64,000 nucleotides of DNA from Macrothele yani (taxonomy: Eukaryota; Arthropoda; Arachnida; Araneae; Macrothelidae), in contig CM077005.1 of assembly GCA_039090855.1 (NCBI GenBank), forward strand, positions 72,350,607-72,414,606. Reading direction: 5' to 3'. Under the pieces are notes generated by a model that made no database searches, was not told the DNA's origin, and saw only the letters and a program-made list of their open reading frames with translations. Below are positions 8,467 to 20,595 of this stretch, in pieces; position 1 is the stretch's first letter; every line of letters starts with the position of its first letter. Both the position numbers and the translations under genes were made by a program.

Positions 8467-11400
8467 TTAACCAGTCGCTCCACAGTAGAGACAAGCAGCA
8501 GCTGCATACAGACCTTAGCTTTGCTTACGGCAATCCTTCAATTCCAAAACAGAAAAAAAAATACTATTCTAGGTTGCATGTATGTGGGTACAATATTTTC
8601 TCTGACTTGAAATATTCTAGACGCAACTCTGAAGAGTTCTTAAACTGGCTCCTCTATTTCTTTATTTTTTTTAATTTTCATTTTTTTTTTACAAAAAAAA
8701 AAAAAAAAAAAAAATGTTGGTGGTTATAAAACCGTAATCTTTGTGGCACTTGTACTTTTTTTCTATAAAGTGCTCTGTAATTAATCTGAAGAACCTGAGA
8801 AAATGCAGAATGTAATGATTTCATTATTGTGAAGCATTCCCACTCTAGCGTGCGTGCGTCACTTCCCACTTTTCCTAAGATTCCCATTCGTTTAAAAAAA
8901 TCACCTGACTGTTTAAAGGGGAAGGTTAGATACGATGCTTTGTCACTTGGAGTCATTGCTACTTAAGCGTCGTCGTGCGCGTCCGGAATGCCCCAATTTT
9001 CCATGTGAGACGAACGAAAAACTCCGTAAGTCGATGAATCTTCCCGTTACTACCCTTAGAGGGCGCTTGCGTAGCCAGGACAAGACAGCGGAATGTGGCC
9101 AAGAGACCCACAGAGTTCTGGCGTGAGCTCCGAGCCAAGCAGGAATCAAACGTTCCTCTTCGCGGCATCACAAGCCCAGAGACCCCACCACCTAATACTA
9201 CAAGGCACTGTGCAATCTCCTTCGGCTCATCTAGTAAATGTTAGATTTCTCTAACTATTCACTTCATAGCATAATTTAGTCACTTAACAGCCGAGACACG
9301 TTCAGGGTGTAACTACAGGGATATTTATAGCCCTTTTCGTCGCTTAAACATCGTGTGCTAGTCCAGACTTGTGTCAAAGTGTTTCCAAATATTGAACTTT
9401 TAAAGTCCCATGGATATACCAAAAATGTTTGCCGCGTGCAAATGTTCTCGTAAGGGTTAGAAACCTTGTGGGAATTCGACCGGATTCTTAAGACAAACAG
9501 ATGTACTTTCACGAAGGTTTATGAGAATAAAGCAAGAGAGATCCACTGCGTACAAATACATCATTTGCTACGGAATACGTAGACACCATAGGATTTTTAA
9601 ATTTGATACAGGTAAGTGAAATACCCTTTCCGATTCTCCTAAGAGAAAAATACTTCTTTCTTTGTTGTGTCTTACGAGATAAAAGAAAGCCAATAAAGTA
9701 TTTATGTGGTATTGAAAGAAACACAATCTAAAATAAATTGTTAAGTTCGCATGAACAGATATTCAAGAAATGTTTTGAACATTCTAGGTAGGAAGCAAAA
9801 AAACAACAACTGCTTTTCTTCTTTTTATCAAAATATAACTATGCTTACAAAACATTCTTGAGCGTGGCTTCATTAAATTAAAACGAAGAGGAAGAATAGA
9901 ATAATCCACCAATATATAAGGTCTATCATTTCGGATATCAATTTTAAGACGGTTACTGATACATAAAACGTGAATCGGTTATTACAGTGTTGTATTAAAA
10001 CAGCGTTGGTAAATAAACTTTAATTATTAAGCACATTATGAGATTATTTCTGATACTCGAATTCTGGAACATAAAAAGCAGATGAAACACTGTCGCATAC
10101 CACTTGACAAAAAATCTGTGGAAGCAGTTTTATACTATCTCTGGGAACGAACGGTGTCAGTTGAATAGACATTTAAAGGGAGCTGTCATCGAAAAACTTT
10201 GATGGAGAAAAGTAGAGGGATATTAAATCACGAATTACAGCTGAATTTATGAAAGGAGGTTAAACCCTTCTATATCTTATGAATCCCTGTCCAAAATACA
10301 AATGAAACTTAAGAAATAACTTCTGTTTTAATTAATTCCCCCTAAAGAAAGACGAAGCGTTTTTTTTTTGTGGCTTTAAGAAAGAATTATTTAATAAACT
10401 TACTCCTGCTGTAAAAAATTAAGAGGTATTTCTTCCGTGTCTTTCAATCATATAAATTGGTCAGTAAATGAACTTCAATTTTAATGTCGCAGACTGATTT
10501 TGTTAGCTTTAGTCTGTCTTTTAACGTTCCCTGATATGTTATAGATATTCGATTATGAATTTTAATTTTTGTTAAGCAGCGCCATCACAAGCCAGTATCT
10601 TGAATTGCAAAGTACGACTTGTTTCGAAAAGGAACTTGTTGGAATCGTAAAGTGGGCCTTTTTGCATATTGCACAATTTCGAAGAGAAAAAAAAATCCGT
10701 TTTTCAATTGAATGAATGCTTTTCTGTTACAGAATACGAATACAACATAAATGTGAAATACAACTTTCCGCTGTAATGGAGTGGGGAGATGCATTTTAAT
10801 AATGCGCATTTTCTTTTGAGGTAATATTTTTGCTAAAGGTATATCTCTGAAAATAATTGGTAGAACTGGTCGTTAATGAAACATAACGACAGTTGTTTTA
10901 TTACCTTTTTTTTTAGTTTCTTCACTGCTCGTTGAATTTGAAAGACATAATTAATTATACATGACATGCACTTTAAAATGTTATTCAGTAAAACGCAAAA
11001 AGAAAAAAATGCAAGTCCTACTTTTCAAAACGCATCTATTCTCCCATTAACTGCATCATGCATCTGATTATTCATTCAAATAAGTAGAAAGGTTAATACT
11101 AACTGCTTTCCTGAATTTTTTTGGAGCTTAAATAATGGAAAGTAGCTACTGCTCTATAATAAAATGCATGAAACAAACCGATATCGTGTTGGGTCTGATA
11201 TCGTTTTTTTTTTTTTTTTTGATATCAGTTTGTTGTTTTGTATCTTGTGTTAAATCTAGAAATGTAGCATTCATTTAAAGGGTTTTGCATTTAAGACCCA
11301 ATGTATGTTATGTATATGGAATGGCTGTTCAATGTATCGAGGAATCTGAACGCACTTTCTCATAAACATCTTGTTAGCTTGCTACGACATTTGTTGTGGA

Positions 11401-12392
11401 TGGCATTCACTAATGCGAGGTGGTTTTATTAGCAGTAGATAACAAATTTACTCAAGTAGCAAGAAGTTGAAAAGTCGTTATCACATGTTTCACTTTCTGA
11501 AAGTGAAATGTGTGTACTAATTACTAGTAAGTAGCAGCGAATACACCAGAAACAAAAAAAAAACTGGTTTTTACGGTTCCGAAATCACATTTTAGTGGAT
11601 ATAATTCCTGTGTAGTCAGTTTGTAAATGAATTCCATTTACGGACTGATTGCAAAGAGGTTTGGTATTATTCATAAAGATTTTAGTGTATCTCAAAGCTG
11701 TCAAATGTTCCGTGACATCTGCAATGCGTTTTATGGTCAGAAATAAAAAAAAGTGGAATATGGTTTCACATATCTAAAGAATGTCTTCTGATTATTTTTG
11801 TCGCAAAAGAACCGTGATGGTTCAGTTTTCTTTTATTAAATAGCGTACTCGAGTGGCCTAGCTGTTCTGCGTTTCAGTAATTAGACCTTCACTTTTTTCT
11901 AGGAATCACAGTTTCAGAGAGCGGAAAACATATTCTTGTATAAACCACGGCTTGGAGATTATGTTGGCTACTGTCTTGTTAAATTTTATAGAGGCATTTA
12001 CCTCTAATTTAACCTTCCTTTTGAGTCACTATTTGGGCGCCACTTATGTATAATGTTATGGTTGAAATTGGGTTCTGGATGTGTATTTTTACGTTAACTT
12101 TACTTCTCTGCAAACGTAGCTCTCGTGAGGGAGGTTTGACTTAGTGAATTGTTTTCACTATAGAATTCGGATAACTTCACTCCTCATTGAAGCTGAAATA
12201 CTTAATTGTACATAAATGTACTTTCAGACTTACGTCAAAGAGTACCAAAGTAGTAAACTTGACTTGAAATAATCCACTTTATCCAAATTGAACACACTTA
12301 CCCAGGAAACACTTGTTGGCTTTGAATCAAATCACAACATTTTGCCCAATCCAATTCAACACCCGATTATTGTTCCGCCTCTCTCTCTTTCT
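8467..12392. other. Long unannotated stretch
   Basis: About 3.9 kb without a recognisable gene. It holds a poly-T/poly-A pair at 8659-8714, a slightly GC-richer segment of unknown origin at about 8930-9190, and homopolymer T at about 11204-11220. The small ORFs are no longer than expected by chance and lack motifs. Confidence 0.5.
8659..8714. repeat. Poly-T then poly-A low-complexity pair
   Basis: A T-rich run followed within a few bases by at least twenty A residues. It could be the head-to-head tails of two degraded retro-insertions, or simple low-complexity sequence. Confidence 0.6.
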
Positions 12393-12552
12393 GCTCTTAA
12401 CAACCTTAAGGTTGTTAAGAGCAGTTGTTGAAAGCTGCTCTTAAGGTTGTAGAAAGCTGCTCTTAACAACCTTAAGGTTGTTGCTCTTAACAACCTTAAG
12501 GTTGTTAAGTTCTTAGCTCTTAACAACCTTAAGGTTGTTAAGAGCTAAGAAC
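12393..12552. repeat. Cluster of perfect palindromes
   Basis: The core CTTAACAACCTTAAGGTTGT recurs four times. The first copy is a perfect 30-bp palindrome (12393-12422, ends GCTC/GAGC). The last is a perfect 44-bp palindrome (12509-12552) extended on both sides by GTTCTTAG / CTAAGAAC. The two middle copies (12459-12482 and 12483-12509) are partial and abutting. There is no coding content. Confidence 0.93.
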
Positions 12553-12589
12553 TTTTGCTCTCCATCGGCACACTGCATAGACATGAACA

Positions 12590-12642
12590 GGGATCAGGTA
12601 ATGCATCTCATACTCTTCGTAAAAGATGCATTACCTGATCCC
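12590..12642. repeat. Perfect 19-bp hairpin
   Basis: GGGATCAGGTAATGCATCT at 12590-12608 and its exact complement at 12624-12642, with a 15-nt loop. It lies 37 bp downstream of the palindrome cluster. Confidence 0.92.
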
Positions 12643-13786
12643 ACACTGCACACTGAACTCTTATCTCAGCAGTCTTACTACATAGCTATTCCTTTGACTA
12701 GCAGTCAGGAGCTGTAAACTCTGTGGAACTCAGTGATGCTAAGTTAGAAAATACTAAACGAGAAGAAGCCGAATTTACATAGGAACACAGGAATTCAAAA
12801 GGAAGGTTATTTAGGTTAAAAACTAGTGGTCTACGACACAGGGCGTTCGGTAAGTTCTGCGAGTATGCTGGCATAACGCATGAATTTTCAAACAACTTAT
12901 CGTATTGAACAATCTTTCGGCAGTGAAGACAAAGCAGTCAATGAAATCAGTTGCTAGAGTACAGCAAGTAGATCTGTTTTGTTAAGTTTGGTAATGACGG
13001 GAAAAATAGGAAATATAAAATAACGGGCAATAATTGAATCGATAACGAAATAAGAAACTGCACCGATTAGTGTATATTAGTCTTTCGGAGTTTGAAGGAG
13101 CAGTTTTGTAAACACGTTTCAGAGAACATGAAGGCTTACAGGGAACTGGCAAGTCGTGATTTGTAGAACATGATAGGACTTTTATTACCGAGAACTAAGC
13201 GCATTAAAGCTAGTGGGAACGACGACGTAATGAAATCTCCCAACATTGCCGGAATACATGGCATTAGATTTAAGACAATACGTTAAACGTCCACCGAAGG
13301 TGTTTCTGCTAGATTTATTTCCGATTCTACCGAAAAACACATAAAAAAACACTGCTGATTTTCCGAACAGTGTGGAACATCGTTTAAAGAAACGTGTTCG
13401 TACTTTTTTTTAACTTGCTGCATCAACTAAATAATAAACATGCTTTGTAGTTCCATTATTAATTTTCTAAAAGTCTTCCATAACAGCGCACTAGTGAAAG
13501 CTCCAGAATTACCATCCTGATTTTAACGAAAATCTACAATGGAAATTTTTAGAAACATTGAAGTTGAAAATATTCCCGAAATGTGTTGTCCAATGAAGTT
13601 TGAAAATCAACCAGCTATTGAACGATGCGGATATTTGTTGAAATATACACGAAATGTAGAGGTAAGATTTGGCAAAACGAAACAGTTTCCCTTTTTTTTC
13701 AGTTAAACAACATAAAAGCTTACACATTTAATATTCCATGTAGCTAAATCTGAGCATACTTTTTAATAATGTGCTTAACGAATTAT
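12643..13786. other. Unannotated DNA
   Basis: No gene or repeat recognised. Confidence 0.5.
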
Positions 13787-14235
13787 CATCATCTTCGTTG
13801 ACCATTATCAAACCACTGCTGGATGAAGGTCGCTCTAAGTTTCTTCTACAACTGTCTATCTTGTGCCAGCAGTAAGAATATTTTGTTTAGATTTAATATT
13901 TCGATTATGTTTTCATGTCGCCGCAGCATAGTTTCGAATTTTATCCACTCATCTCCTCGGTGGTCTTCTTCTGGGTCATTTTTTGTTTCTTGATATCTAG
14001 TATTTCAGTTGTTCATCGGTGGTGAGTTCTTCTAGCAACACGTCAAGCCCATTGCCATTTCAAGAATTTCACTTTGATCATGATGTCTTTCATTCTTGTC
14101 ATTTTCTTGGTAAACGAGTTATCTTTCTTGGTTACACCAAGCATGCACTTCTCCATGCACCTTTCAGTTGCCTGAATCACCAGTATGTCGTTTTAGCTAC
14201 GGCTCATCTCTCTGGTCGATAAGCAAGAACCATGC
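13787..14235 (-). mobile_element. RTE-type LINE, old 3' fragment
   Basis: Diverged copy of the 3' end of the RTE element described at 20596-23787. It starts at the TCATCATC terminal repeat and follows the same order of segments, for example GACCATTATCAAACCACTGC, TGGTCTTCTTCTGGGTCATT and GCCCATTGCCATTTCA. An insertion of about 45 bp sits near 13870-13915. The protein frame is destroyed. Confidence 0.85.
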
Positions 14236-14239
14236 CTGA

Positions 14240-14800
14240 TCTCACGCTGCAAGATATTGTTACTGTTCTAAACGCAATATTTGTACTGTTATAAACACAA
14301 TATTCTTATATTCTTAATGTTCTAATCAACATATTCTTACTGCTCTAAACACTATAGTGTTCCTTTCTGAACACAATATTCTTGTATTTTTAATGTTCTA
14401 AAAGTAATATTCCTATTGTTCTAAACACAATATTCTTATTGTTCTGAACGCAATATCCTTACATTCTTACTGTTCTGAACACAATATTCTTATATTTTTA
14501 CTGTTCTAATCACAATATTCATATATTTTACTGTTCTGAACAATATATTCTTTTATTCTTCCTCTTCTAAATACAATATTCTTATATTTTTACTGTTCTA
14601 AACACAATATTCTTATATTCTTACTGTGCTAAACACAATATCCTCACATTCTTACTGTTCTAAACACAATATTCTTATATTTTTATTATTCTAAACACAA
14701 TATTCTTATATTCTTCCTGTTGTAAATACAATATTCTTATTGTTCTAAACACTATATTCTTACTGTTCTGAAAAAATATTTTTACTGAATATTGTGTTTA
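14240..14800. repeat. AT-rich minisatellite
   Basis: About twenty imperfect repeats of a unit built from TTCTAAACACAATATTCTTA plus TATTCTTACTG. The period alternates between roughly 31 bp and a shorter form lacking the second part. Units differ by substitutions and small indels, so the array is old. Confidence 0.9.
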
Positions 14801-16689
14801 ATACATTAGGTCCAATTAATAACGGTCGACCTTTCTGCAAGATTCCGTGTTGGTTTTAGTTAGGGTGTGGCAAACGCTGCTATTGAAAAAATAAATTGAA
14901 ACATAGTTTTGTAGTGTGACAACGAAATATATTTTGGGGCACCTTGTTTTATTTTTCTTCTGACTCAAATTTTCTTAAACGTTTTTCTTTCCATTTATTT
15001 TTCAGACATTACTTCGGACTCTTTATACAGAATTCAATAAGATTCCAAATATTAAGTGTGAGTATATTTGCCTAGAGTGAAGTTACAGACTTTTATTATT
15101 TTGATTTACGGCGGCAGATTAGGCAGCGCTGTCCAACAGCAGGGATTCAGGATCATCTGCTATCACTTGGGCTTCAATGAAGTTTAATTAAAGAATGTCA
15201 TGAACCTCCGATCACGAAGAATCAAATTACAGCCCTTTATTTTTGTGGCCTACCGTGACTAATTAATTACTACAAGCCTAATTAAGCGATATCAACCGCA
15301 GGAAAGCATTTTCTATCGCCAGTTTTAATGAATTCTGTACGTACTGAAGCTCAGAACAATCCGATCAAGTACAATCAAATTGCCGTTGTTTATCGTTTGT
15401 ACGGGGTGCTTAATTACTGCAAGTCTAATTAATATAGGGGTTAGAAATTATTTTTGCCTACTCAGACTTCGATGAATAGTCTATCTGCAAAATTCATAGA
15501 AATCACCTCAAAAAGTTTCAGGCAGAAGGTCCTTTATCTCTCGTTTAGTTTATCTGACCTAATTAGTTGTTATGAAATGAAATACATTTGTTAATATTTC
15601 TGGCTCACACCCACCTATGAATCTATATTCAAATCGATATTATCCGTGTTTAGGTTAGAACTGAAAAACATGAAGAATTTGAAAGGTGCTAATAAAACTT
15701 AATTTCTAAGTTAATAACCCCTGAAGTTTGTTATCCAATCTCGCTGCCAAATGATTTTGTATTTAAGAGTGACATATAAATTATATAAATTACGAGAAGA
15801 CGAACCTTTACCTTCATGTAAGGTTAACACATTTTTAAAACGTAAAGTCAAATAATTGCCACCAGTTATAACACCTAGTATTGAACAGACAAGCATTTTT
15901 TTGAAGTAATTCACACGCTATAGATTGTGAAATTACAATGACGCTTCTTTTGCTCGATACCGTTGCGATATCTTTCCAGAAAACGAATACGAATATCGAA
16001 GATTTTGCATTTGTTTTATAAGTCTGTCCAGTGAAACTTATTGAAACTCAGAAGAAAAACAGAAAACAAAGTAAGTTACGTCGATGTAACTTACTTTCAC
16101 TATCACATTTAATAGAAAATAGTTCTTATTTTTGGTGGCATGAGAATCAAATTGCAAAATGATACATGATGGCACTTTGTATTTTATTTCCTTATTTTCA
16201 ATTTTAAAGGAACCCAACAGATACTGGCTTCGTCATCATTTTACAAATTTTAACCGTCGAACATTGTGTTTGAAAAAAACTTTACAACACAGATTCCTAG
16301 TTTACGGATAACAAGTACATGAGAGCATAGTATTTTAACAAAACATCGAATACTTAAACGAGGTAAAACAAGTAAAAAATCCTAAAATATTTTCTCACCA
16401 AGCAAAATATGAGGAAAATGCGACGTCGCATGCGTCCAAGATGACATTCGTCTCAGAAACTAAAGTAATATTAGTTCTACAACAACAGGTGCTTGCCGTC
16501 TAAGTAAAAATGTCAACTGGCTTCAAATACCAAATCTATGAACACTATGTCTGCTCACCCATGTAGCTAACTAGCACCAGTAATCCTTGTTTAATTAATT
16601 TAATTTTGGAAATCAGTCAGGAGTCTACTGTAGTTTTTCAAAGTTAACCGATAAAGGCATGCATAAAGAAAGATGGACATACGAATATA
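14801..16689. other. Unannotated AT-rich DNA
   Basis: No gene recognised. Two or three weakly similar segments around 15211-15300, 15359-15435 and 15500-15570 share AATCAAATT and a TACTRCAAGYCTAATTAA motif and may be an ancient tandem duplication of about 150 bp. Confidence 0.45.
16068..16097. repeat. Perfect 12-bp hairpin
   Basis: AAAGTAAGTTAC and its exact complement are separated by six bases. The context is otherwise unannotated. Confidence 0.85.
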
Positions 16690-17932
16690 CACTATATCGA
16701 CAAAAGTCACCGGACACCCCTTCAAAAGCAAATGAATGGATATGCTGCGTTGTTAAGATGCGCGGTACACCTGCAAATGATATAAAAACAAGCCTGCGGC
16801 TGACCGCGATCATATCGCACTGTAAGATTGAGTAAAAATCTCGCGGATGGAAAGAACTGACTTTGAGAAAGGAAAGATTGTCAGGTGCTATATTACTGGG
16901 TTGTCCATAAGAGAAACCGATAGGCGTTTTAACTTACCCTAGTGAACTGTTTTGGATGTACTGCACAATTGGAAGACACATGGCGTGCCTGAAGCAGCAA
17001 AACGTACCGGCAGACCAAAGAAAATCAGTGATAGAGGACGTCAAAGCCTCAGGAGAGTCGTTACAGCTAATCGATGGAGTACTGCACAAGACCTCAGTGT
17101 ACAGGTGAGTAAAAATGCTAGAACCTCGGTATCTACACATACCATTCGCAGAGAACTTCATTCCATGGGTTACCGTGGTCGTGCGGCTGCTCATAAGCCT
17201 TTCGTTTCCACTCGGAATGCTACTCGTCGTTTAGCATGGTGTAAAGAACATTTATCGTGGACCGTAGATCAATGGAAACGGGTTCTATGGATTGATGAAT
17301 TCAGATACACGATCCATCAGTCTGATGGCCGTGTGTGAGTATGGCGGCAGCCGGGAGAACGCTATTTACCACAGTGTGCTGTTCCTACGGTCAAATTTGG
17401 AGCTGGCAGTGTACTCGTATGGAAGTCTTTTTCGTGGTATGGTTCCAGCCCATTGGTTATCATGGACAAATATCTTAACCAGCACGTCTACCTCAATATT
17501 CTGGACAATTATGCCTTACCAACTCTGTGGCAATACTATGAAACCATCCTTGTTCATACCAGCAAGATAATGCTTCGAGCCATAAAGCAAAGGACTGTTA
17601 CGGCGTGGGTTGGCGATAATTCCGTATCGTGTGTGGACTGGCCAGCACAGAGCCCTGATCTTAATTCTATAGAGCACCTATGGGATGAATTAGAGTGCCG
17701 CATAAGAAGTTTGGAACCAAGGCTTACAACTAAGCAACTCTTAGCAGCAGCATTATGTACTGAATGGAAGCGCATACCTATTGCTGTGTTCCAAAACCTT
17801 GTAGAAAGCATGTCTCGAAGGGATTGTGCATGCATTAAGGCCAAAGACGGACCGACACAGTACTAATATATGCGAATAAATGCTATGTTGTGTTCCTCTT
17901 CTAGGTGTCCTATGACTTTTGTCAATATAGTG
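16690..17932 (+). mobile_element. Tc1-like element A, copy 1
   Basis: Inverted ends CACTATATCGACAAAAGTCA and, from the right, CACTATATTGACAAAAGTCA, about 28 bp long, flanked by TA (16688-16689 and 17933-17934). Length 1243 bp with one transposase pseudogene. A second copy lies inverted at 24957-26186 and a 5' fragment at 46173. Confidence 0.95.
16838..17866 (+). pseudogene. Tc1-A transposase pseudogene (copy 1)
   Basis: DD34E transposase of the Tc1 type. In order: a helix-turn-helix start around ELTDFEKG and GLSIRETDRRFN with in-frame stops; the second HTH (KTHGVPEAAKRTGRPKKISD, then TIRRELHSMGYRGR); first Asp region WIDEFRYTIHQSDGRV (normally DES); a stop directly after it; [17 protein letters not shown]; the second catalytic block, normally QQDNAP, replaced by [10 protein letters not shown]; and third block [20 protein letters not shown]. 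The end [10 protein letters not shown] is at 17866. Loss of the second Asp, frame changes near 17340 and 17450, and N-terminal stops make it inactive. Confidence 0.92.
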
Positions 17933-18001
17933 TATATATATATACATAGCACAAATATGTTTAAAATCACGACTACCAATTTTCTAAAAGTGTATACAAT
18001 C

Positions 18002-18047
18002 AGGTCTTCGCTTTCAGATGCCTGGCGACATCTAAAAGCGAAGACCT
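18002..18047. repeat. Hairpin, 18 of 19 bp paired
   Basis: AGGTCTTCGCTTTCAGATG (18002-18020) pairs with 18029-18047 with one mismatch and an 8-nt loop. It lies between two Tc1-like elements. Confidence 0.85.
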
Positions 18048-18101
18048 CTTCTTCAGGATATGGTTGATTCCATAAGTGAAAATTGATATCTCTTCTATAT
18101 A

Positions 18102-19294
18102 CACTGAAGAGCAATTGAAAATAGAGCCAGCTGGCGTTAGGCAAATGTGGTGCTGTGGGTGACCCTGTAAACGGAACCGACATGATGTATGCAGCGATCA
18201 GACAATTTAAGGAGTGATGCGACGGTAATCAGTAACAGTCGGACGCAGTATGGGTAAGACGAATGATCTAAGCGCATTTGATCGTGAGCAAATTGTCAGG
18301 GCCCGACGAATGGGTCAATCCATTTTGGAAATCGTGCAGGCACTAGGATTTTCACGAGCCATTGTGTCACGGTAAAACCTTCCCTGCAAGGGCCAACTGC
18401 CGTGGACAACAGCGTGTGGACGAGTGGGGTGATCGTTGGCTAGCTTGCATTGTAATAGCGGATAGACGGGCCACAGGGCAAGAAATCACTCGGCAATTTA
18501 ACGCTGGTGCACAAAAACGTGTAAGCAGCCACACCAGCCAGAACCATCTCCATGCTATGGGGTACAGAAGCCATCGTCCCACGAGGGTACCGCTGCTGAC
18601 CGCACATCACAGAGTGCAAAGATTAGCATGGGCGCGGGAACATCGCCACTGGACCCTAGACATGTGGAAAAATATTGCCTGGACTGATGAGACAAGATTC
18701 ACGTTGGTACATGCGGATGGCAGGATACGAGTACGGCGCAAATGACATTTAGCGATGAATCCTTCTTGCCAGCAGGGTACCCTTCAAACTGGTGGGGAGT
18801 AGCATTCTCATCTGGGGACTGTTTACGTGGACTGAAGTGGGACGCCTGGTTCGTGTGACATCATCTCTCACAGGTCAATGTTACCGGGATATACTGGACG
18901 ACCATTTGCTTCGTTTGTGCGTCTTCAACATCCCACTGGGGACCTCATCCTGCAACAAGACAATGCACCGTACCATCGCTCCCGAATTGTATCCGAATGG
19001 TTGGATGAACACTCCACCGACGCGACCTCGCTTCCTTGGCCAGCTAGGTCACCTGACCTCAATCCCATCGAGCACATCTCGGAATCCATCGAGAGAGATG
19101 TTCTAGGCTCTGAGATCCTCCATCAAATGTTCGTGAACTGTGGGACCTTGTTCAGGGCTCGTGGATCCGTATGGCTCCCAACGCTTCCGTCGTCTTGTCG
19201 AGTCCATGCCGAAACAAATCGCCGCCGTCATCAGGACGAAAGGTGGTGCTACACGTCACTAGACAGCTATCTCTAATTCAATTGCTCTTCAGTG
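18102..19294 (+). mobile_element. Tc1-like element B, copy 1
   Basis: Inverted ends CACTGAAGAGCAATTGAA on both sides, flanked by TA (18100-18101 and 19295-19296). Length 1193 bp. Copy 2 lies inverted at 48271-49476. Confidence 0.95.
18250..19262 (+). pseudogene. Tc1-B transposase pseudogene (copy 1)
   Basis: Starts MGKTNDLSAFDREQIVRARR at the ATG at 18250, the same start as copy 2. A deletion of about 14 codons relative to copy 2 and a frame change occur near 18372. The DNA-binding part continues (VDEWGDRWLACIVIADRRAT; HAMGYRSHRPTRVPLL). The DDE domain has WTDETRFTLVHADGRI (first Asp), QQDNAPYHRSRIV (second Asp) and WPARSPDLNPIEHISESIE (Asp plus Glu of DD34E). Further frame changes occur near 18745-18880 and after 19100. 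The expected end, a few codons after TKGGATRH, is the TAG at 19260-19262. All catalytic residues are present but in different frames. Confidence 0.92.
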
Positions 19295-19582
19295 TATTTT
19301 ACAAACAGTCTTACAGGTATTGCATTTCTTCTTAATAATGCAGCGGCTGTTGTTATACACACAAGCGCATTTTCATTCACGCTGCATGGGACGAAGCTTC
19401 TTGCACACCAGAATGCGATGCATTACGTACATCACACAATGACATGCAATAAGGATGCAGTGATCATAAAATTTCTACAAAGTGTTTCGTTAAAAAAATA
19501 GGCAGAATCTGTGTACGGCTGGTATCGGGATACCTCGAGCATAGAGGAGACAGACAGGCCAAGTTGTTCAATAAATAATCCT
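19295..19582. other. Unannotated spacer
   Basis: Nothing recognised between Tc1-B copy 1 and the first SINE-2 copy. Confidence 0.5.
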
Positions 19583-19748
19583 CTAACGCGCTCGGCTAGA
19601 TATCGAGAGATTCGTGGTTCGATTCCCCGACTGCGGCTGGATAACAAATTTTCGGTTGCTGTACGTTGCTTAACGTGGAAAGAGCGATGAATTTATTTAT
19701 TCAACTGACGTCACGTATTTAGATGATTTTCACATTGGATCTCGCCCT
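19583..19748 (+). mobile_element. SINE-2 (tRNA-derived) copy 1
   Basis: Shares about 165 bp with 19893-20068: TAACGCGCTCGGCTAGATAT, a B-box-like GGTTCGATTCCCCGACTGC, the segment TTTCGGTTGCTGTRCGTTGC, and TTTATTTATTCAACT. The B box suggests derivation from a tRNA gene. The A box is unclear. Confidence 0.75.
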
Positions 19749-19892
19749 TTGGATTATTACTATAATTATATATATAGCCAGTGCCGTTAATACCCACCAG
19801 ATGGACACGTCTCAGTAGCTGAGCCCATCTTACGGATTTATGACGTCAGATGCTGACTGAAAAAGAAAAACACACCTAGCACCGTGAATTGT

Positions 19893-20068
19893 TGGCCGCT
19901 GTGGGGTAAGGCTAACGCGCTCGGCTAGATATCGAGAGATTCGGGTTTCGATTCCCCGACTGCTGCCGAATAACAATTTTTCGGTTGCTGTGCGTTGCTC
20001 AAGGTGGAAGGAGCGTGGGATTTATTTATTCAACTAACACCACGCATTTAGATGATTTTCACCTCGGT
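19893..20068 (+). mobile_element. SINE-2 (tRNA-derived) copy 2
   Basis: Same order of blocks as copy 1. It includes an upstream TGGCCGCTGTGGGGTAAGGC that could be the A-box part of the tRNA-like head. Direct orientation, 310 bp downstream of copy 1. Confidence 0.75.
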
Positions 20069-20332
20069 CAGTGCTTTGAGCTCTGGATGGGGTACGGGTG
20101 GTGTATTTTTCATTCGGGATCTGGCTGTGACCATTTCCTGGAACTTGTGGCAATCAATTACCTAAGCACGACTCCGTATAGTCTTAGCTGCTCACGAGGA
20201 TTATTTAACACCGAAACAAAACAAGAATTGAAGTCAGCATACCGTAAATAAGTACACATGTACAATGTGCTCTCGTTAAGAGATGCATGTTAGGCTCATA
20301 GTTCTGCTTTTGAGAGTTTTCTCTTTTGTACA
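20069..20332. other. Unannotated spacer
   Basis: No gene or repeat recognised. Confidence 0.5.
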
Positions 20333-20595
20333 CGGCCGTCGAAAAGAAAGATATACCTAATTTAAACAACGTAATTATATACCTAATTATAAATGGTATA
20401 CCTAATTTAAAAATGGATGTATACGTAAACCTGATTTATAAATGGTATACCTAATTTATAATATGGATGTATATGAATATAATTTATATGGTATACCTAA
20501 TTATAAAAGCATATGTATATAATTATATATAATATGGATGTATATGTACATAAATTATATGGTATACCATATAATATAATATATAATATGGATGT
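20333..20595 (+). repeat. AT minisatellite, left block
   Basis: Repeats combining GGTATACCTAATTTATAA and ATATGGATGTATATG, beginning with CGGCCGTCGAAAAGAAAGAT. The same opening (one base different) occurs at 24868, so the array on both sides of the RTE insertions is one locus. It ends in AATATGGATGT, the target duplication of the RTE element. Confidence 0.88.
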
